Part shown: positions 38,213 to 48,528 of the stretch, in pieces
Numbering within the stretch: the stretch's first letter is position 1
Layout: every line of letters starts with the position of its first letter
Source: Pseudomonas protegens
GTDB lineage: Bacteria; Pseudomonadota; Gammaproteobacteria; Pseudomonadales; Pseudomonadaceae
Length of the DNA: 64,000 bases
Reading direction: 5' to 3'
Assembly: GCF_003363755.1 (NCBI RefSeq)
Contig: NZ_CP031396.1
Span: forward strand, 3,194,501-3,258,500
Position numbers and translations under genes: made by a program
Notes under the pieces: model-generated
Databases searched by the model: none
Seen by the model: the letters and a program-made list of their open reading frames with translations, nothing else
What the model was told of the DNA's origin: nothing

Positions 38213-38231
38213 TCTACGGCGCCTGTGGCGC

Positions 38232-40445
38232 TTAGCGCACTGGCAACACCGGGCTGCCAAGACGCTCCAGCAAAGTCGCCTGGGCGCTGCGCGGGTTCTG
38301 GTTGCCGGTCGGCGTGTTGCGGATGTAACGGCCGTCGGACTGCAGGCTCCAGCTGTGGGTGTTGTCGGTGAGATAACTCTCCAGCTCTTTCTTGACCCGC
38401 AGGATCAGCTTCTTGCCTTCCACCGGGAAGCAAGTCTCGACCCGCTTGTCGAGGTTGCGCTCCATCCAGTCGGCACTGGAAAGGAACATCTGCTCCTCGC
38501 CGCCGTTGAGGAAGTAGAACACCCGAGTGTGTTCCAGGAAGCGACCGATGATGGAGCGCACATGGATGTTGTGCGACACCCCGGCAATCCCCGGACGCAG
38601 GCAGCACATGCCGCGCACCACCAGATCGATGCGCACACCGGACTGGCTGGCCTTGTACAGCGCGCGGATGATTTTCGGATCGGTCAGCGAGTTGAACTTG
38701 GCGATGATGTGCGCCGGCTTGCCGTCCAGGGCGAACTGGGTCTCCCGGGCGATCATGTCGAGCATGCCCTTTTTCAGGGTGAACGGCGCATGCAGCAGTT
38801 TCTTCATACGCAGGGTCTTGCCCATGCCGATCAGCTGACTGAACAGTTTGCCGACGTCTTCGCACAAGGCATCGTCGGAGGTCAGCAGGCTGTAGTCGGT
38901 GTACAGGCGGGCGTTGGCCGCGTGGTAGTTACCGGTGCCCAAATGCGCATAGCGCACGATCTCACCGGCCTCGCGACGCAGGATCAGCATCATCTTGGCG
39001 TGGGTCTTGAAGCCCACCACGCCGTAGATCACCACCGCGCCGGCCGCTTGCAGGCGGCTGGCCATCTGCAGGTTGGACTCTTCGTCAAACCGCGCACGCA
39101 GTTCGATCACCGCGGTGACTTCCTTGCCGTTGCGCGCCGCGTCCACCAGGGCGTCGACGATCTCCGAGTTGGCGCCGCTGCGGTACAGGGTCTGGCGCAC
39201 CGCCAGCACATGCGGGTCCTTGGCGGCCTGGCGCAGCAGGTCCACCACCGGGGTGAAGGACTCGAACGGGTGCAGCAGCAGGATGTCCTGCTTGCTGATG
39301 ACGCTGAAGATGTTCTCGCTGTTCTGCAGCAGCTTGGGGATCTGCGGGGTGAACGGGGTGTATTGCAGCTCCGGATGACTGTCCAGACCGGTGATGCTGA
39401 ACAGTCGCGTCAGGTTCACCGGACCGTTGACCTGATAGAGCTCGGTCTCGTGCAGGTTGAACTGCTTGAGCAGGTAGTCCGACAGATGTTTCGGACAGGT
39501 GTCGGCCACTTCCAGACGCACCGCGTCACCGTAGCGACGGGAGAACAACTCGCCGCGCAGGGCGCGGGCCAGGTCTTCGACGTCCTCGGTGTCCACCGCC
39601 AGGTCGGCGTTACGGGTCAGGCGGAATTGATAGCAGCCTTTGACCTTCATGCCCTGGAACAGGTCGTCGGCGTGGGCGTGGATCATCGACGAAAGGAACA
39701 CATAGTTGTCGCCAGGGCCGCCGACCTCTTCCGGCACCTTGATGATGCGCGGCAACAGACGCGGCGCCGGGATGATCGCAAGGCCCGAATCGCGACCGAA
39801 GGCATCGATGCCTTCCAGCTCGACGATGAAGTTCAGGCTCTTGTTCACCAGCAGCGGGAACGGGTGCGTCGGGTCGAGGCCGATGGGGGTGATGATCGGC
39901 GCGATCTCGTCGCGGAAGAAGCGCCGGACCCAGGTCTTGAGCTTGGTGGTCCAGTGACGGCGACGGATGAAGCGAATCTGATGCTTCTCCAGTTCCGGCA
40001 GCAGAATGTCGTTGAGGATCGCGTACTGGCGATCGACATGACCATGCACCAGCTCGCTGATGCGGGCCAGGGCCTGGTGCGGTTGCAGGCCGTCGGCACC
40101 GGCCTGTTCCCGGGCAAAGGTGATCTGCTTCTTCAGGCCCGCGACACGGATCTCGAAGAACTCGTCCAGGTTGCTGGAGAAGATCAGCAGGAACTTCAGG
40201 CGCTCCAGCAGCGGGTAGGATTCGTCCAGCGCCTGTTCCAGCACGCGGATATTGAACTGCAGTTGCGAGAGTTCGCGGTGAATGTACAGGCTGCTGTCAT
40301 CCAGGTTGGGGATGACAATGGCCGGCGTCGGTTGCACCTCGGCCACTACGGGCACGGGCTCGAGCTCCGGCGAGGTTTCAACCACTGGCTCGACCACCGG
40401 CTGAGCGTCTTTTACGGCAACTTCTGAGAGTCCTTCAGTATTCAT
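38232..40445 (-). CDS. ppk: Polyphosphate kinase 1
   Basis: PPK1 polymerises ATP gamma-phosphate into polyphosphate. The 737-residue protein has the N-terminal helical domain beginning [20 protein letters not shown], the autophosphorylated histidine motif [15 protein letters not shown] and [19 protein letters not shown]. The ATG at 40445 gives about 50 extra N-terminal residues rich in Val, Glu and Pro before the conserved domain. This is common in Pseudomonas, though a later start cannot be excluded. It is 18 bases downstream of hemB on the same strand. Confidence 0.96.
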   Translation of the reverse strand: MNTEGLSEVAVKDAQPVVEPVVETSPELEPVPVVAEVQPTPAIVIPNLDDSSLYIHRELSQLQFNIRVLEQALDESYPLLERLKFLLIFSSNLDEFFEIRVAGLKKQITFAREQAGADGLQPHQALARISELVHGHVDRQYAILNDILLPELEKHQIRFIRRRHWTTKLKTWVRRFFRDEIAPIITPIGLDPTHPFPLLVNKSLNFIVELEGIDAFGRDSGLAIIPAPRLLPRIIKVPEEVGGPGDNYVFLSSMIHAHADDLFQGMKVKGCYQFRLTRNADLAVDTEDVEDLARALRGELFSRRYGDAVRLEVADTCPKHLSDYLLKQFNLHETELYQVNGPVNLTRLFSITGLDSHPELQYTPFTPQIPKLLQNSENIFSVISKQDILLLHPFESFTPVVDLLRQAAKDPHVLAVRQTLYRSGANSEIVDALVDAARNGKEVTAVIELRARFDEESNLQMASRLQAAGAVVIYGVVGFKTHAKMMLILRREAGEIVRYAHLGTGNYHAANARLYTDYSLLTSDDALCEDVGKLFSQLIGMGKTLRMKKLLHAPFTLKKGMLDMIARETQFALDGKPAHIIAKFNSLTDPKIIRALYKASQSGVRIDLVVRGMCCLRPGIAGVSHNIHVRSIIGRFLEHTRVFYFLNGGEEQMFLSSADWMERNLDKRVETCFPVEGKKLILRVKKELESYLTDNTHSWSLQSDGRYIRNTPTGNQNPRSAQATLLERLGSPVLPVR

Positions 40446-40463
40446 CGCGTGTTCCTGGGAGGG

Positions 40464-41603
<1,140 letters not shown>

Positions 41604-41684
41604 TCACGTCGAGACACATTTCGATACTTTCCCCAACGTCGTCGAAGGGGTAGGCTGCGCGTTCATTTCGCCAGCATCCAGACA

Positions 41685-42305
41685 ATGCTCCAACAATTTC
41701 TTCAGGATTTCGGCTATTTCGCCCTCTTTCTCGGTACGTTTTTCGAAGGCGAAACCATTCTGGTTCTAGCCGGGTTTCTAGCGTTCCGCGGATACATGGA
41801 TATCAACCTGGTGATGGTGGTTGCCTTCTTCGGCAGCTACGCCGGTGACCAGCTGTGGTACTTCCTGGGGCGCAAGCATGGCCGCAAGTTGCTGGCGCGC
41901 AAACCGCGCTGGCAAATGATGGGCGATCGGGCGCTGGAACATATCCGCAAGCATCCAGATATCTGGGTGCTGAGCTTCCGCTTCGTCTATGGCCTGCGCA
42001 CCGTGATGCCAGTGGCCATTGGTCTGTCAGGCTATCCGCCGGGCCGCTACCTGCTGCTCAACGGCATCGGCGCGGCCGTCTGGGCCGTGGCCCTGGCCCA
42101 GGCCGCCTACCATTTCGGCGCGGTCATGGAAGGCATGCTCGGCAGCATCAAGAAGTACGAGCTGTGGGTGCTGGGCGCGTTGCTGGTGCTGGGTTTCGGC
42201 CTGTGGCTGCGCCGACGCTTCAAGAACGCCCGTCTGGCCAAGCAGATCTATGACGCCGAACAAGCCGCCGAACAGGCCAAGGCTTCGACGACATCAGTGG
42301 AGTAA
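41685..42305 (+). CDS. DedA-family inner-membrane protein
   Basis: The 206-residue protein starts MLQQFLQDFGYFALFLGTFF and has the DedA signatures FFEGETILVLAGFLAFRG, GDQLWYFLGRKHG and RFVYGLRTVMPVAIGLSG. DedA/VTT proteins are implicated in lipid-carrier flipping and membrane homeostasis. An in-frame ORF reaches back through hemB antisense, but the ATG at 41685 is the conserved start. It ends in an alanine/glutamate-rich cytosolic tail. Confidence 0.92.
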   Translation: MLQQFLQDFGYFALFLGTFFEGETILVLAGFLAFRGYMDINLVMVVAFFGSYAGDQLWYFLGRKHGRKLLARKPRWQMMGDRALEHIRKHPDIWVLSFRFVYGLRTVMPVAIGLSGYPPGRYLLLNGIGAAVWAVALAQAAYHFGAVMEGMLGSIKKYELWVLGALLVLGFGLWLRRRFKNARLAKQIYDAEQAAEQAKASTTSVE

Positions 42306-42354
42306 CGCGCCGGTCATTGGCATGCTGTCAGCACCCTGAACCTGGAGAAAAACC

Positions 42355-43023
42355 ATGAGCAAAAAAGTTGCAGTGATCCTTTCCGGTTGCGGCGTGTTCG
42401 ACGGTGCCGAGATCCACGAAAGCGTGATGACCCTGCTGCGCCTCGACCAACGCGGCGCCCAGGTGCAGTGCTTTGCCCCGAACATCCCGCAGATGCATGT
42501 GCTCAACCACCTGACCGGCGAAGCCATGCACGAGACCCGCAACGTGCTGGTGGAATCGGCGCGCATTGCTCGTGGCCAGGTCAAGGACCTGCGCGAGGCC
42601 AATGTCGAAGACTTCGACGCGCTGATCATGCCCGGCGGTTTCGGGGCAGCCAAGAACCTCTCCAGCTTCGCCACCGAAGGCGCGGCCTGCACAGTCCAGG
42701 CGGACGTCCTGGCTCTGGCCGAAGCCTTTGCCGAAGCGGGCAAACCGGTGGGCCTGATGTGCATCGCTCCGGCCCTGGCGGCGAAGATCTATGGTCCTGG
42801 CGTGACCTGCACCATCGGCAACGATGCCGATACCGCAGCGGCCCTGGGCAAGATGGGCGCCAGCCACACCGAATGCGCAGTAGGCGACATCGTCGAAGAC
42901 AAAGCACGCAAACTGGTGAGCACCCCGGCCTATATGCTGGCGCAATCCATCAGCGAAGCCGCCTCCGGGATCAACAAACTGGTCGACCGGGTGCTGGAAC
43001 TGACCCACGAAGGCGAGCAGTGA
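42355..43023 (+). CDS. elbB: ElbB-type DJ-1/PfpI-like protein, glyoxalase
   Basis: The 222-residue protein begins MSKKVAVILSGCGVFDGAEI and contains DALIMPGGFGAAKNLSSFA and GLMCIAPALAAKI, whose cysteine is at the DJ-1 nucleophile position. E. coli ElbB is an isoprenoid-biosynthesis-associated glyoxalase III-like enzyme. The ATG is preceded by GGAGAAAAACC. It lies 49 bases after the DedA gene and may be co-transcribed. Confidence 0.93.
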   Translation: MSKKVAVILSGCGVFDGAEIHESVMTLLRLDQRGAQVQCFAPNIPQMHVLNHLTGEAMHETRNVLVESARIARGQVKDLREANVEDFDALIMPGGFGAAKNLSSFATEGAACTVQADVLALAEAFAEAGKPVGLMCIAPALAAKIYGPGVTCTIGNDADTAAALGKMGASHTECAVGDIVEDKARKLVSTPAYMLAQSISEAASGINKLVDRVLELTHEGEQ

Positions 43024-43065
43024 CTCCCTGACACCCCGCTTCAGGAGGAGCCGCTGGTTCCTCCC

Positions 43066-43521
43066 TCAGGCCTGACGCGCCAGCCGGGTCAGAATCCGGT
43101 CCAGGGCATTGGCGAAGGCCTGCTTCTCCCGCTCGCCATAAGGCGCCTGTCCGCCACTGACCTGCCCCTGCTCCCGCAGATCGGTGAACAGATTACGCAC
43201 CGCCAGGCGCTCCCCCATGTTCTGTGCATCGAATTCCTTGCCACGCGGGTCCAGGGCCGACACACCCTTTTTCACCAAGCGGTCGGCCAAGGGCACATCA
43301 CTGCAGATCACCAGCTCACCGGGCACGGCATGCTCCACCAGATAATCGTCGGCAGCATCCGGACCGCTGGGCACCACAATCAGTTTGACGCAGGCGAAAG
43401 CCGGCTTGATCTGCGCTTGCCCGGCCACCAGCACCACCTCGAACTGGCGCTTCAAGGCAAAGCGCACCACCTGATCCTTGGCCGCCTTGGGGCAAGCGTC
43501 GGCATCGATCCAGACACGCAT
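43066..43521 (-). CDS. UPF0178 (YaiI/YqxD) family protein
   Basis: The 151-residue protein starts MRVWIDADACPKAAKDQVVR, the hallmark of this PIN-like family of uncharacterised proteins. Conserved SGPDAADDYLVEHAVPGELV and CSDVPLADRLV follow. The ATG at 43521 is preceded by GGAGAACATC; upstream in-frame codons overlap a REP element. Function is unknown. Confidence 0.9.
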   Translation of the reverse strand: MRVWIDADACPKAAKDQVVRFALKRQFEVVLVAGQAQIKPAFACVKLIVVPSGPDAADDYLVEHAVPGELVICSDVPLADRLVKKGVSALDPRGKEFDAQNMGERLAVRNLFTDLREQGQVSGGQAPYGEREKQAFANALDRILTRLARQA

Positions 43522-43560
43522 TGATGTTCTCCTCACAAAATGCAAAACGGGCAAGCCAGC

Positions 43561-43592
43561 CCCCGCAGGAGCGGGCTCGCCCGCGATCAGCG
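43561..43592. repeat. REP palindrome
   Basis: CGCAGGAGCGGGCTCGCCCGCGAT is the common P. fluorescens-group REP with the core GCGGGCTCGCCCGC. It lies between the YaiI gene start and the end of the FTR1 gene. Confidence 0.75.
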
Positions 43593-43603
43593 ACGCTGTC
43601 GAC

Positions 43604-45502
43604 TCAAGACGCGCGCAGTCGCTGCTTCTCACTCATGCGGCTGCGACTGTACAGCACCACGATCGCCAGGATCGCCACAGCCTGAGCCCCCAGCGAGTAG
43701 GCATCGGCATGAATGCCCAGCCAGTCGAAATCGAAGAAGGCTACTGGCCGGGTGCCGAAGATGCCCGCTTCCTGCAACGCCTTGACCCCGTGCCCGGCAA
43801 ATACCACCGACAAGGCACACAGCAACGCCGCGTTGATGCCGAAGAACAGCGCCAAAGGCAGCTTGGCCGAGCCCCGCAGGATCACCCACGCCAGGCCCAC
43901 CAGCAACACCAGAGCGGTGGCACCACCCGCCATGACCGCGTTATGCCCGGCTGGGCCTGCCTGCAGCCACAGGGTCTCGTAGAACAGGATCACCTCGAAC
44001 AGCTCGCGGTACACCGAGAAGAACGCCAGCACGGCAAAACCGAAACGCCCGCCGCCGCCCACCAGGCTGCTCTTGATGTAATCCTGCCAGGCCGCCGCAT
44101 GCCGACGATCGTGCATCCATACCCCGAGCCACAGCACCATGACACTGGCGAACAACGCCGTGGCCCCCTCCAGCAGCTCCCGCTGGGAACCGCTGACGTC
44201 GATCACATAAGCCGCCAGGGCCCAGGTGGCCAGGCCGGCCAACAGCGCCAGGCCCCAGCCGACGTTGACACTGCGCACCGCCGATTGCTGGCCGGTATTA
44301 CGCAGGAACGCAAGGATCGCCGCCAGCACCAGAATGGCTTCCAGGCCTTCGCGCAGGAGGATCAGCAAACCGGAGATAAAACTCAGGGACCAGCTCAGGC
44401 TGTCGCCACCCAACAACTCGGCGGACGCCTTGAGCTTGGCCTTGGCGGCGTCCAGGCGCTGTTCGGCCTGGGCCACCGGCAATCCGTCCTGCAACGACTG
44501 CCGGTAGGCCATCAGGGCCTTCTCCGTGTCCTTGCGCACCGTGGCATCGACGTTGTCCAGGGAGCTTTCCACCAGTTCGAAACCTTCCAGGTAAGCCGCT
44601 ACCGAAAGATCGTAGGCTTGCTCATGCTCGCCGTTGCGATAAGCCGCGAGACTCTTGTCCAGGGTCGAAGCGGTGTAGTCCAGCAACTGCGCCGGGCCAC
44701 GCTTGACCTGAGGCGGCTGGGCCCGCTGGGCACGGAAAGTGGCCGCTGCCTGCGGCCCCTGAGCAGCCAGCACTTCAGCAGGCGTCTGCCGGGCCAGGTC
44801 GGCCAGATTGAAGCTCTGCTCGCCCTTGGCCGCCGCAGGATCGGCGCTGAACCCGGCGATGTAGGTGGCCAGGTCCCAGCGCTGCCGGTCATCCAACTGA
44901 TCGGCGAAAGCCGGCATGTCGGTGCCTTCGACACCCAGCCCCAGGGTGTTGTAGACCGCGTACAGGCTCAGGCGATCAAGGCGCTCGGCATCCCGCAGAT
45001 TGGCCGGCGGTGGGGTCATGCCCACACCTGCCGGACCATCGCCTGCGCCTTTCTCCCCATGGCAGACCGAGCAATGCTGGGCATACAGCGGCGCACCGCG
45101 AGCAGGGTCCGGGGTGATGACCGGCGCCTGGCTGACCTCATAGGCCACCGCCAGCTTGGCCCCCATCTGCCGCGCCAGGCGTGCCACTTGGCTGCCCTCG
45201 ACGCGGTCGTCCACCGCCTTGCGCAAGTTGACGATGCCCTGCTCCAGCTCGGCTTTCTCCGGCTTGGCCGGCAGGTCGGCGATCAGCCCCTGCAGGACCC
45301 CGAGAAACTCCACCTGCTCGCGGTATTCGGACTCGTCGATGACCTTGCCGGCTTCAACCGTGGGCGGGTAGTCGGCGCCAATGTAATCCAGCAGATGCAG
45401 GGCCTTGGGCGCGCCATCGACGGTATCGGCCAGCAGGTTGAAGCTGCAGAGCGCGAGCAGCGGCAGCACCAGCAATGCCAGTAAACGGGAAGGGCCAGTC
45501 AT
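43604..45502 (-). CDS. Cytochrome c-FTR1 fusion, high-affinity iron permease
   Basis: This 632-residue protein has an N-terminal signal/anchor and a periplasmic cytochrome c domain with haem motif CSVCH (C144, C147, H148) and axial methionine in GTDMPAFAD. A linker of about 150 residues follows, then a seven-helix FTR1 permease with both REXXE-type motifs (REGLEAILVL and YRELFEVILFYE). FTR1 proteins move iron after its oxidation. The built-in cytochrome suggests electrons from Fe2+ oxidation are taken up by the same polypeptide, which is inference. It is a single gene, with no ferroxidase or P19-like partner in view. Confidence 0.93.
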   Translation of the reverse strand: MTGPSRLLALLVLPLLALCSFNLLADTVDGAPKALHLLDYIGADYPPTVEAGKVIDESEYREQVEFLGVLQGLIADLPAKPEKAELEQGIVNLRKAVDDRVEGSQVARLARQMGAKLAVAYEVSQAPVITPDPARGAPLYAQHCSVCHGEKGAGDGPAGVGMTPPPANLRDAERLDRLSLYAVYNTLGLGVEGTDMPAFADQLDDRQRWDLATYIAGFSADPAAAKGEQSFNLADLARQTPAEVLAAQGPQAAATFRAQRAQPPQVKRGPAQLLDYTASTLDKSLAAYRNGEHEQAYDLSVAAYLEGFELVESSLDNVDATVRKDTEKALMAYRQSLQDGLPVAQAEQRLDAAKAKLKASAELLGGDSLSWSLSFISGLLILLREGLEAILVLAAILAFLRNTGQQSAVRSVNVGWGLALLAGLATWALAAYVIDVSGSQRELLEGATALFASVMVLWLGVWMHDRRHAAAWQDYIKSSLVGGGGRFGFAVLAFFSVYRELFEVILFYETLWLQAGPAGHNAVMAGGATALVLLVGLAWVILRGSAKLPLALFFGINAALLCALSVVFAGHGVKALQEAGIFGTRPVAFFDFDWLGIHADAYSLGAQAVAILAIVVLYSRSRMSEKQRLRAS

Positions 45503-45549
45503 GAACGAATCTCAAATGGAAATACGAAGTAACATATTGTTCACTCCCA

Positions 45550-45822
45550 ATGAGTTTCACTCAAGGCTTATCCGCCTGTTGCAACACTTGCGCCGACCAG
45601 CGCCTGCCCGACACCACCCAGGTGACCCGCCTGCGCCTGAGAAAAGGCCAACACCGACTGCCCCTGGGCAAGACCGGCGAACTGCGCTTCAAGCTGGACC
45701 AGCGCTACCAGGTCATCAGCCTGAGGCGCGTGGGCGATGAGCTGTTCGTCATCGCCCCGCGACCCTGGAAAAGAGCCCGCTGGCAGCCTGGTTCGACCAC
45801 CAATGAGCAGCCGCTCACATAG
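45550..45822 (+). CDS. Short ORF resembling the C-terminus of the COG3014-like lipoprotein
   Basis: The 90-residue ORF contains DTTQVTRLRLRKGQHRLPL and LRFKLDQRYQVISLRRVGDE. These parallel DNTQVARLRLKQGEHSLSL and VQVKVDQRYQVIALRVVGNQ at the C-terminus of the protein encoded next (46027-47520). It has no signal peptide and no good ribosome site before its ATG, so it may be a degenerate partial duplicate or a small cytosolic protein. It ends 35 bases before the promoter of the lipoprotein operon. Confidence 0.45.
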   Translation: MSFTQGLSACCNTCADQRLPDTTQVTRLRLRKGQHRLPLGKTGELRFKLDQRYQVISLRRVGDELFVIAPRPWKRARWQPGSTTNEQPLT

Positions 45823-45856
45823 TGGCAAACACCAATCAAATTGAAGTTAAAAAGCC

Positions 45857-46026
45857 ATTACAGCGCCAGAATCCACGTTTATAATGCCGCGCCCTCGTTA
45901 TAGCGAGACGGCATTTAAGCTCCTCTTTTTATGAGGAATTGGCAGCGTAGCCGCAGTTCCTGCCAATGGGTTCGTCCAGCCCGACCCGCACGCCAGGCTG
46001 TCTCATTCAGGGAAGAAGAAGTACCC
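45857..46026 (+). promoter_or_regulatory. Sigma70-type promoter and structured leader of the lipoprotein operon
   Basis: A perfect TATAAT (45880-45885) with an ATTACA -35 (45857-45862, spacer 17) predicts a start near 45892. The leader of about 135 bases contains stems CTCGTTATAGCGAG (about 45894-45907), TCCTC/GAGGA (45921-45936) and TTGGCAG/CTGCCAA (45939-45945/45960-45966). A GAAGAAG ribosome site precedes the ATG at 46027. Such a folded leader may carry post-transcriptional control. Confidence 0.6.
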
Positions 46027-47520
46027 ATGGCATCCCGCGTCCTCACCTCGATTGCGCTCGGCGCAGTCACCCTGCTCGCAGGCTGTTCGGCCTTCCGCAG
46101 CTACGACAACGAGCTTCAGGAAACCAACCAGCAACTGCGTGCCGGCAATCTAGATGCCGCCCTGACCCTGCTGGAAAAAAACAACAAGGGTGAAGACAAG
46201 GACCTGCTCTATTACTTCGAAAAGGGCGAGTTGCTGCGGGCCAAGGGCGACCTCAATGGCAGCCAGGCCGCCTGGGGCCATGCCGATCAGGTCGTGGGCA
46301 ACTGGGAAGACTCGGTCAAGCTCGACACCGACAAGTACCTGGCCCAGTTCGGCAGTTTCCTGGTCAACGACAAAGTCCGTCGCTACGAAGGCTATGACTA
46401 CGAAAAGGTCATGCTGACGACCCAGATGGCCATGAACCTGCTGGCCAGCAACGACTTCGACGGCGCCCGCATGGCGATCAAGAAGACCCACGAACGCGAA
46501 GCGGTGATCGCCGAACTGCGGGACAAGGAATACCTCAAGCGCGAGGACGAAGCCGAGAAGCAAGGGGTTAAAACCGAGTACAAGGACCTCAAGGGCTATC
46601 CCGTGGAAGCCCTCGACGCTCCCGATGTGGTCAACCTGAAGAACAGCTACCAGAGTGCGTTCAGCCACTACCTGGCCGGCTTCGTCTATGAAGCCCTGGG
46701 CGAGAAGGACCTGGCGGCTCCCGGCTACCGCAAGGCTGCGGAACTGCGTCCCAACACGCCCTTGCTGGAACAGGCCCTGCTGAACCTGGACGCCCCCGTG
46801 GAACCGGTGAAAGTCGAAGCCCCGGGCAAATCCTCGACCAAGTCCAAACGCAAGACGCCCGCCAAGGCTCCGGTCAAGGCTCCGGTGGTAGCGGCCCTGG
46901 CGGCCGATGAGAGCGACGTGCTGATCGTGGTGCAAAGCGGCCTGGCCCCGGCCCGGGACTCGGTGCGCATTCCCTTGCCGCTGCCAATCAACGGCAACCT
47001 GGTCATCACTCCACTGTCGTTCCCGGTGATCAAGGCCGATACCTCGACCCAGACCTTCACCCAGATCGGCATCGATGGTCAGCAGCAGAACCTGACCCTG
47101 CTCAACAGCACCACCGCCATGTCCCGCCGCGCCCTGCGTGACGACATGCCGGGGATCATCCTGCGCACCACTGTGCGTGCAGTGACCCGTGGCGTGGCGC
47201 AAAAGAACCTCAACGAGGTCAACCCCCTGGCCGGCCTGGCCGTGGGCCTGGCTTCGGCGGTGACCGAAGGGGCCGATACCCGCACCTGGCGCACCCTGCC
47301 GGACAACACCCAGGTCGCCCGCCTGCGTCTCAAGCAGGGCGAGCACAGCCTCAGCCTGCCTAACGCCCAGGGCGGCACTCAAGTGCAGGTCAAGGTTGAT
47401 CAGCGCTATCAGGTGATCGCCCTGCGCGTGGTGGGCAACCAGGTGTTCAGCAGCGGCCTGGCCGCTCATGTCATCCCGAACAACGCCGGCCAGAACATGG
47501 CCAGCAACCAACGTCCTTAA
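46027..47520 (+). CDS. COG3014-like outer-membrane lipoprotein
   Basis: The 497-residue protein starts MASRVLTSIALGAVTLLAGC with a lipobox at C20. A helical, repeat-like N-terminal half follows (LRAGNLDAALTLLEKNNKGE; later AGFVYEALGEKDLAAPGYRKA). Next come a Lys/Pro/Ala linker (about residues 258-285) and a beta-rich C-terminal domain ending VARLRLKQGEHSLSL. I place it in the COG3014 family, found with YcfL and LpoB-like genes in marine and soil gammaproteobacteria; function is unknown. It heads a four-gene operon with short gaps. Confidence 0.85.
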   Translation: MASRVLTSIALGAVTLLAGCSAFRSYDNELQETNQQLRAGNLDAALTLLEKNNKGEDKDLLYYFEKGELLRAKGDLNGSQAAWGHADQVVGNWEDSVKLDTDKYLAQFGSFLVNDKVRRYEGYDYEKVMLTTQMAMNLLASNDFDGARMAIKKTHEREAVIAELRDKEYLKREDEAEKQGVKTEYKDLKGYPVEALDAPDVVNLKNSYQSAFSHYLAGFVYEALGEKDLAAPGYRKAAELRPNTPLLEQALLNLDAPVEPVKVEAPGKSSTKSKRKTPAKAPVKAPVVAALAADESDVLIVVQSGLAPARDSVRIPLPLPINGNLVITPLSFPVIKADTSTQTFTQIGIDGQQQNLTLLNSTTAMSRRALRDDMPGIILRTTVRAVTRGVAQKNLNEVNPLAGLAVGLASAVTEGADTRTWRTLPDNTQVARLRLKQGEHSLSLPNAQGGTQVQVKVDQRYQVIALRVVGNQVFSSGLAAHVIPNNAGQNMASNQRP

Positions 47521-47532
47521 GCGGAGCCCCCC

Positions 47533-47904
47533 ATGCGCCTGAAACTCCTCGCTGTTGCCGCACTGGCCCTTCTGGCCGGTTGCGCCACCCCGCCACCTCC
47601 TGCTCCCGGCAGCGCCGCGAGCAAGGTAGTGGTGATGAACAAGTTCAACAACATCGCCATCGGCGCGATGCGGGTCGCCCGTGAAAACGGCTTCCTGACG
47701 GTCAAGGTGGCACTGAACAACACCAGCCACACCAACATGACCATGTACTACCGCTTTGTCTGGCTGGGTGACGACGGTTTCCCGGTTGCCGATGAAGAAA
47801 GCTGGAAAGTCTTCAACCTGTACGCGGCCCAGGCCACCTTCCTGCCGGCCATCGCGCCGGTACCCAAGGCCACTGACTTCCGCCTGGAAGTCAAAACCCA
47901 ATAA
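47533..47904 (+). CDS. YcfL-family lipoprotein
   Basis: The 123-residue protein has a signal peptide with lipobox LAGC (C17), a proline-rich tether and a DUF1425/YcfL beta domain (VKVALNNTSHTNMTMYYRFV; WLGDDGFPVADEESWKVF). In E. coli ycfL lies directly before lpoB (ycfM), the same order as here. Function is unknown; the neighbourhood suggests support of peptidoglycan synthesis. Confidence 0.87.
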   Translation: MRLKLLAVAALALLAGCATPPPPAPGSAASKVVVMNKFNNIAIGAMRVARENGFLTVKVALNNTSHTNMTMYYRFVWLGDDGFPVADEESWKVFNLYAAQATFLPAIAPVPKATDFRLEVKTQ

Positions 47905-47937
47905 GCCGTTCCTGAACCCGATCAAGAGAGCACTTCC

Positions 47938-48525
47938 ATGTTTGCACGCTTTTCCTTCCTCGCCGTGGTCGCCCTGCTGGCCAGCGGCTGCGCCAACAAC
48001 TCCCCGGTCCTGGGCGGCAAGAACATCAGCTACGGCGACAGCAAGGCCGTGGAACTGGTGACCAACGAGTTCGGTTCCACCGACCTGCAGATGATCGCCG
48101 AATCCATGACCCGCTCCCTGGCCCAGTCCGGCATCCTCCAGGGCCGCCCGGTGGTGCAGGTCTACGACGTGAAGAACAAGACCAGCGAGTACATCGATAC
48201 TCGCGAGATCACCACCTCGATCAAGACCCAGCTGATGAAATCCGGCACCGCCCGCTTCGCCAGCGACAACACCGCCATGCAGAGCCAGGTCGACCAGCTC
48301 AAGCTGCAGAACCAGAGCGGCCTGTACAAGAAGTCCACCGTGGCCAAGACCGGCAACATGGTCGCCGCCAAGTACCGTCTTGAGGGCTCCATCAGCTCCA
48401 TCGTCAAGCGCAGCAGCGACTACAAGGACGTCTTCTACAAATTCAGCCTGCAACTGATCGACGTCGAGAGCGGTCTGGCCGAGTGGATGGACGAGAAAGA
48501 GATCCGCAAGACCACGGAGCGCTAA
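47938..48525 (+). CDS. LpoB-like lipoprotein, activator of penicillin-binding proteins
   Basis: The 195-residue protein has a lipobox ASGC (C18) and then the LpoB domain, with VTNEFGSTDLQMIAESMTRS and KSTVAKTGNMVAAKYRLEGS. LpoB reaches through the peptidoglycan from the outer membrane to stimulate PBP1b in E. coli. The tether after C18 is much shorter than in E. coli LpoB, and pseudomonads are reported to use other activators, so the partner is uncertain. Confidence 0.87.
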   Translation: MFARFSFLAVVALLASGCANNSPVLGGKNISYGDSKAVELVTNEFGSTDLQMIAESMTRSLAQSGILQGRPVVQVYDVKNKTSEYIDTREITTSIKTQLMKSGTARFASDNTAMQSQVDQLKLQNQSGLYKKSTVAKTGNMVAAKYRLEGSISSIVKRSSDYKDVFYKFSLQLIDVESGLAEWMDEKEIRKTTER

Positions 48526-48528
48526 GCA

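Noticed and set aside
38355..40427. + strand ORF of 690 codons opposite ppk
   Set aside because: Antisense of a complete ppk; no recognisable domain.
45503..45549. Fur box upstream of the FTR1 gene
   Set aside because: The region is AT-rich but no 19-base match good enough to GATAATGATAATCATTATC was found by eye.
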